Assembly (NCBI GenBank): GCA_947475245.1
Contig: CANJLW010000005.1
Location: 1 to 64,000 of the forward strand
Source: Acetobacteraceae bacterium
GTDB lineage: Bacteria > Pseudomonadota > Alphaproteobacteria > Acetobacterales > Acetobacteraceae
Direction: 5' to 3'
DNA length: 64,000 nt
The notes below the pieces were generated by a model. It saw only the letters and a program-made list of their open reading frames with translations. It was not told the origin of the DNA and made no database searches. A program made the translations under genes and the position numbers. This document shows, in pieces, positions 60,026 through 64,000 of the stretch (positions are counted from its first letter, which is position 1; the number at the start of each line of letters is the position of its first letter).

Positions 60026-61102
60026 CTATTGCTCCGCTTGCCAGTCGAATTCCGCGCACCAGGCATCGACGGCGGCGATCTCGCGCGCGATCCGATCGGC
60101 GGGCAGGAAGGCGGCGGCGAAGCTGTTGCGCGCCAGCGTGGCGATATGATCGGCGGTCAGCCCCAGCGCGCCTTGGCAGGCCAGGATGGTATCCCCGACA
60201 TAGCCGCCGAAATACGGTGGATCGTCGGAATGCACGCTGATGTTCAATCCGGCGCCGAGCATCCGGCGCAGCGGATGTTCAGCCAGCGACGGGCTGACCC
60301 GCAGGCGCACGTTCGACAGCGGGCAGACGGTCAACCCGATCCCGCGTGCGGCCAGATCGCGCGTCAGGCCGGCGTCGTCGAGGCAGGCATTGCCGTGATC
60401 GATGCGATCCACGCGCAGCAGATCGAGCGCCTGGCGCACAAAATCGGCGGGGCCTTCCTCTCCGGCGTGAATGGTGGTCCGCAGGCCGAGCGCGCGAGAG
60501 GCGGCGAAGAAGGTGGAGAATTTTGAGGGCGGGTTGCCGATTTCCGCCCCGCCCATGCCGATTCCGGCGATGCGATCCAACCAGGGTCCCAACGAGTCCA
60601 GCAGCGCCAGGGCGTCGGCTTCGGAGCGATGGCGGTGCGCGCTGACCAGCAGCGCGCCGTCGATGCCGGTTTCGGCGCGGGCTTCGTCGATCGCGTCGAA
60701 CACGCCGCCGAGAATGGCGTCCAGTGGCACACCGACCGCGGTAAAGCTTTGCGGTCCCAGGAACATTTCCGCTCGCTGGACGCCGTCTTGATGTGCGCGG
60801 GCAAGGTAGGCGCGCGCGATGTCGTGGAAATCCTGCCGGGTGACGAGTACGCGACAGCCCTCGAAATAGAGCGCCAGAAACTCCTGCAAATTCGCGAAAT
60901 CATAGGCGGCGCGCAGCGCGTCGGGAGAGGGCCACCGCAGGGTCAGGCCGTTGCGTTCGGCGAGCGCGAACATCGTCTCCGGCTCGATGCAGCCTTCCAG
61001 GTGCATATGCAGTTCGGCTTTGGGGATGCCCGTGACGAAGCGCCGCATCGCCGTGGTGGTCGCGCCGCGCGGTGCCAGTCCAGGGTCGGAGCCGTCGGCC
61101 AT
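60026..61102 (-). CDS. Adenine deaminase-like member of the adenosine deaminase family
   Basis: A 358-residue metalloenzyme. Metal and catalytic residues are visible in [17 protein letters not shown] and [16 protein letters not shown]. The last motif, with YFGGY after the Asp pair, is typical of ADA-type adenine deaminases rather than true adenosine deaminases, so adenine to hypoxanthine is the likely reaction. It is followed by a DMT transporter that may move a purine. Confidence 0.85.
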   Translation of the reverse strand: MADGSDPGLAPRGATTTAMRRFVTGIPKAELHMHLEGCIEPETMFALAERNGLTLRWPSPDALRAAYDFANLQEFLALYFEGCRVLVTRQDFHDIARAYLARAHQDGVQRAEMFLGPQSFTAVGVPLDAILGGVFDAIDEARAETGIDGALLVSAHRHRSEADALALLDSLGPWLDRIAGIGMGGAEIGNPPSKFSTFFAASRALGLRTTIHAGEEGPADFVRQALDLLRVDRIDHGNACLDDAGLTRDLAARGIGLTVCPLSNVRLRVSPSLAEHPLRRMLGAGLNISVHSDDPPYFGGYVGDTILACQGALGLTADHIATLARNSFAAAFLPADRIAREIAAVDAWCAEFDWQAEQ

Positions 61103-61194
61103 TGGCGGGTTCTCGCTGTCGGTGCGGCCTCTTTTGCCCGGATGTAGCCTTTCCGTCAAAATCGCGACATAAGTGCGGTCAAGGAGAACACACG

Positions 61195-62604
61195 ATGCCC
61201 ACCACGCCTGCCCGTACGTCGTCCGCCAAGGAATGGAGCCCCGAATCCTGGCGCGCCTGTCCCATCCGTCAGGTTCCCAGCTATCCCGATCAGGCGAAGC
61301 TGGAAGAGATGGAACGCCGGATCGGCAAGTACCCGCCATTGGTCTTTGCCGGAGAGGCGCGTCGGCTGAAAGCCCAGCTTGCGCTGGTCTCCGAAGGCAA
61401 GGCGTTCGTGCTGCAGGGCGGCGACTGCGCGGAAAGCTTTTCCGATTTCACCGCCAATGTGATCCGCGACACGTTCCGCGTGCTGTTGCAGATGGCGGTG
61501 GTGCTGACCTTCGGCGCCTCGCTGCCGGTCGTGAAGATGGGCCGCATGGCCGGGCAGTTCGCCAAGCCGCGTTCGTCCGACAACGAAACCGTCGGCGATG
61601 TAACGCTGCCGAGCTATCGGGGCGATATTATTAATGGGCCGGCGTTTACGCCGGAGGCGCGGATTCCCGATCCGGCGCGGATGGAGTTCGGCTATTTCCA
61701 GTCCGCCAGCACGTTGAACCTGCTGCGCGCGTTCTCCTCGGGCGGTTATGCCGACCTGCACGAGGTGCATCGCTGGAATCTGGAATTCGCCGAACGCTCT
61801 CCGCTGGCCGGGCGCTATCAGGATCTGGCGCAGCGCATCGACGAAACGCTGTCGTTCATGGCGGCGTGCGGGATGACCAGCGCCACGACGCGCGACATGC
61901 GGGAGACCGATTTCTACATCAGCCACGAAGCGTTGCTGTTACCGTACGAACAGGCGTTGACCCGGATCGATTCCACGACGGGCGACTGGTACGGCTGTTC
62001 GTCGCATTTCCTGTGGATCGGCGATCGCACCCGGCAGGCCGAAGGCGCGCATATCGAGTTTCTGCGCGGCGTGAAGAACCCGTTGGGCATGAAGGTCGGC
62101 CCGACGCAGGAGCCGGACGATCTGCTGCGCATTCTGGACATTCTGAATCCGGAGAACGAGGCCGGGCGGATCACGCTGATCAGCCGCATGGGCGCCGATA
62201 AGGTCACCGCGAAGCTGCCGGCTTTGGTGCGCGCGGTGCAGCAGGCCGGGCGCAAGGTGGTGTGGCTGTGCGATCCCATGCACGGCAATACGATCAGCAC
62301 GGTGGCCAAGCTGAAGACCCGCAATTTCGACTCGATCCTTGGGGAAGTCCGCGGCTTCTTCGACGTGCATGCGGCCGAGGGCACATGGGCGGGCGGCGTG
62401 CATATCGAGATGACCGGGCAGAACGTGACGGAATGCACCGGCGGGGCCCATCAACTCAGCGAGACCGACCTGGGCGAGCGTTACGAAACCTTCTGCGATC
62501 CGCGTCTTAACGCCGAACAGTCGCTGGAACTGGCGTTTTTGGTGGCGGAGGAACTGAAGGGTCGGCGCGGTCCGGCGGCGCAACCGGCTTTGGCCGCGCA
62601 ATAG
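61195..62604 (+). CDS. Class II 3-deoxy-7-phosphoheptulonate synthase
   Basis: A 469-residue plant-type DAHP synthase, first step of the shikimate pathway (PEP plus erythrose 4-phosphate). Metal and substrate motifs: [10 protein letters not shown] (Cys), [11 protein letters not shown] (His) and [15 protein letters not shown] (Glu). [18 protein letters not shown] is the usual N-terminus. AAGGAGA lies 8 bases before the ATG. It is divergent from the adenine deaminase gene. Confidence 0.94.
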   Translation: MPTTPARTSSAKEWSPESWRACPIRQVPSYPDQAKLEEMERRIGKYPPLVFAGEARRLKAQLALVSEGKAFVLQGGDCAESFSDFTANVIRDTFRVLLQMAVVLTFGASLPVVKMGRMAGQFAKPRSSDNETVGDVTLPSYRGDIINGPAFTPEARIPDPARMEFGYFQSASTLNLLRAFSSGGYADLHEVHRWNLEFAERSPLAGRYQDLAQRIDETLSFMAACGMTSATTRDMRETDFYISHEALLLPYEQALTRIDSTTGDWYGCSSHFLWIGDRTRQAEGAHIEFLRGVKNPLGMKVGPTQEPDDLLRILDILNPENEAGRITLISRMGADKVTAKLPALVRAVQQAGRKVVWLCDPMHGNTISTVAKLKTRNFDSILGEVRGFFDVHAAEGTWAGGVHIEMTGQNVTECTGGAHQLSETDLGERYETFCDPRLNAEQSLELAFLVAEELKGRRGPAAQPALAAQ

Positions 62605-62609
62605 CGCCG

Positions 62610-63767
62610 ATGTCGGGGGGGAATGACAAGACTGACGGGCTGGCGGCGGATATCGCCGCCAGAACCGACAGCTATTTCAATCGCACCAAGGCGATTGTCG
62701 CGAAGTTCGGGGATCGTCGCGTTACCTATGCGATCTTCATGCGCCGTCCGGTGATCTGCGCGCCGAAGCTGATGCTCGATTGGCTCGATCTGGCGATGCG
62801 GGATCGGGCCACGAAGATCGAGACCGATCTGATCTATCGCGAAGGCGATTGGGTCGGCGCGGGGGAACCGATGTTGTATCTGACGGGCAGCATGGTTCAT
62901 TTGTCCGATCTGGAAACGATTCTGTTGCAGAAACTGGGCGCGACCTGTGTTGCCGCGCATAATGCGTATCAGATGTCGCTGGCGCTGCCGAATGTGTCGT
63001 TCCTGGCGATGGACGCGCGCCACTGCGCGGGCGCGGAAATGCAGGAAATGATGGCCTATGCCGCCTCGGTCGGCAGTACGGCGGCCAAGCGGGAAGGGGC
63101 CGTGGGCTTCGTCGGCAATGCCAATGACGGCACGGCGCATTGGTTCGGATCGGCCAAGGGCTTCGGCACGATGCCGCATTCGCTGATCGGCTATGCCGGG
63201 TCGACGGTCCGCGCGGCGGAAATGTTCGTCGAAACCTTTCCCAACGAACCGGTCACCGTGCTGGTCGATTACTTCGGCAAGGAAGTATCCGACGCGATCG
63301 CCGTCTGCGCGCGTTTTCCGCAAATGGCGGCGGAGGGCAAGCTGGCGTTTCGGCTCGACACGCATGGCGGGCGGTTTCTGGAAGGGCTCGATCCCGCGGA
63401 AAGCTATGCCGTGCTGGAACGGCGCGCGCCCGGGGCGATCCGGCGCTATCGCAGCGAGACGGAGCTACGCTACCTCGTCGGCACCGGCGTTTCGGCCGCG
63501 GCGATCTGGTTCACGCGAGAGGCCTTGGACAAGGCCGGCTACCCGAAGACGCGGATTGTCGCGTCGTCCGGGTTCGGCGTCGATAAATGCCGCGTGATGG
63601 CGGATGCCAAGGCACCGATCGACATCGTGGGCACCGGTAGTTTCATTCCGGACTCCTGGCACGAAACCTATGCCACGGCTGACATCGTCGAGTACGACGG
63701 CGCGCCGATGGTGAAGGTGGGGCGGGAGTTCCTGTTGCGTAAGAACGGCGCGCGCCGCCGTCATTGA
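62610..63767 (+). CDS. pncB: Nicotinate phosphoribosyltransferase
   Basis: A 385-residue enzyme of NAD salvage joining nicotinate with PRPP. RTDSYFNRTKAI at the N-terminus, RLDTHGGRF, SSGFGVDKCRVM and VGTGSFIPDSWHE (phosphate-binding) are characteristic. It starts 6 bases after the DAHP synthase stop and is probably cotranscribed; no strong ribosome site is visible, suggesting coupling. Length is near that of the short (archaeal-like) branch. Confidence 0.88.
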   Translation: MSGGNDKTDGLAADIAARTDSYFNRTKAIVAKFGDRRVTYAIFMRRPVICAPKLMLDWLDLAMRDRATKIETDLIYREGDWVGAGEPMLYLTGSMVHLSDLETILLQKLGATCVAAHNAYQMSLALPNVSFLAMDARHCAGAEMQEMMAYAASVGSTAAKREGAVGFVGNANDGTAHWFGSAKGFGTMPHSLIGYAGSTVRAAEMFVETFPNEPVTVLVDYFGKEVSDAIAVCARFPQMAAEGKLAFRLDTHGGRFLEGLDPAESYAVLERRAPGAIRRYRSETELRYLVGTGVSAAAIWFTREALDKAGYPKTRIVASSGFGVDKCRVMADAKAPIDIVGTGSFIPDSWHETYATADIVEYDGAPMVKVGREFLLRKNGARRRH

Positions 63768-63802
63768 GGCTGTGCTGTACTGAACAAACGAAGGGGAACA
63801 CC

Positions 63803-64000
63803 ATGAAAGTCGGCTTTATCGGTCTCGGCATGATGGGTGCCGGGATGGCGTCGAACATTCAAAAGGGCGGGTTTCAACTCGTCGTGCACGATCTGACCCG
63901 GCAATCGGCCTCCCGGCATCTGAACGACGGCGCGATCTGGGCGGAAAGCCCGAAGGCGTTGGCCGAACAATGCGATATCGTGTTCACCTCGCTGCCGACA
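63803..64000 (+). CDS. NAD(P)-dependent beta-hydroxyacid dehydrogenase (3-hydroxyisobutyrate type), partial
   Basis: The first 66 codons before the window edge. MKVGFIGLGMMGAGMASNI is the nucleotide-binding start of the 3-hydroxyisobutyrate/tartronate-semialdehyde reductase family, and VVHDLTRQ gives the NAD(P)-selecting loop. GAAGGGGA precedes the ATG. The catalytic residues lie outside the window, so the exact reaction is open. Confidence 0.8.
   Translation, partial: MKVGFIGLGMMGAGMASNIQKGGFQLVVHDLTRQSASRHLNDGAIWAESPKALAEQCDIVFTSLPT

Overview
The window is a GC-rich bacterial chromosome segment with genes packed head to tail on both strands. Many neighbours overlap by 1-4 bases (ATGA, GTGA, TGATG) and GTG or TTG starts are frequent. 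The gene content points to an alphaproteobacterium: fused ispDF, an AcpXL-type acyl carrier protein cluster, an SbmA/BacA homologue, an rlpA-dacC-tmk run, class I PHA synthase, class II DAHP synthase and four family-5 substrate-binding proteins. The Rhodospirillales/Acetobacterales side is my best guess, but no rRNA or other firm marker is present. I see no tRNA, rRNA or CRISPR array.

Layout. 1-3170: IS21-like end repeats, then a TIR-STAND-TPR protein (probable immune sensor/effector) and a nested set of inverted intergenic repeats. 3171-8976: oligopeptide ABC ATPases oppD/oppF divergent from a Tat-exported binding protein, then cbpA/cbpM and an ECHDC3-like crotonase. 8992-15715: penicillin acylase family hydrolase, DedA protein, then a cell-wall run (MltB, RlpA-like, DacC-like) ending in tmk. 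15802-20377: a second binding protein, phaC and an OmpA-like lipoprotein. 20405-24953: AlaC-type aminotransferase and homoserine dehydrogenase, facing a zinc MDR oxidoreductase and an LpxL-type acyltransferase that has no standard start codon. 25024-35148: nikR divergent from a NiCoT transporter, a TPR secreted protein, TauD-type dioxygenase, PPC-domain protein, gamma-glutamyltransferase, phnN, a lysozyme-like protein, a third binding protein and a class V aminotransferase.

35173-43244: an SbmA/BacA-like protein, a probable antitoxin with a toxin relic, a PEP-mutase family enzyme, the five-gene acpXL-fabZ-fabF2-fabF1-fabG operon for very-long-chain acyl synthesis, a WxxGxW lipoprotein, a perfect palindrome and ispDF. 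43346-48804: glutathione reductase, a fourth binding protein, a PuuD-like hydrolase, a RluB-type pseudouridine synthase, rsmD and a small unknown. 49061-53993: a complete type I restriction-modification operon hsdMSR whose specificity gene is AT-rich. 54029-59057: an amidohydrolase-Rieske-CMD-SDR catabolic operon, small unknowns including a DUF2283 gene, and a second amidohydrolase. 59128-64000: adenine deaminase-like enzyme with an EamA transporter, class II DAHP synthase, nicotinate phosphoribosyltransferase and the start of a beta-hydroxyacid dehydrogenase cut by the window edge.

The most interesting regions are the AcpXL/BacA neighbourhood (envelope lipid remodelling), the TIR-STAND gene beside IS21-like ends, the acyltransferase that appears to start on a non-AUG/GUG/UUG codon, and several perfect dyads that no gene explains.
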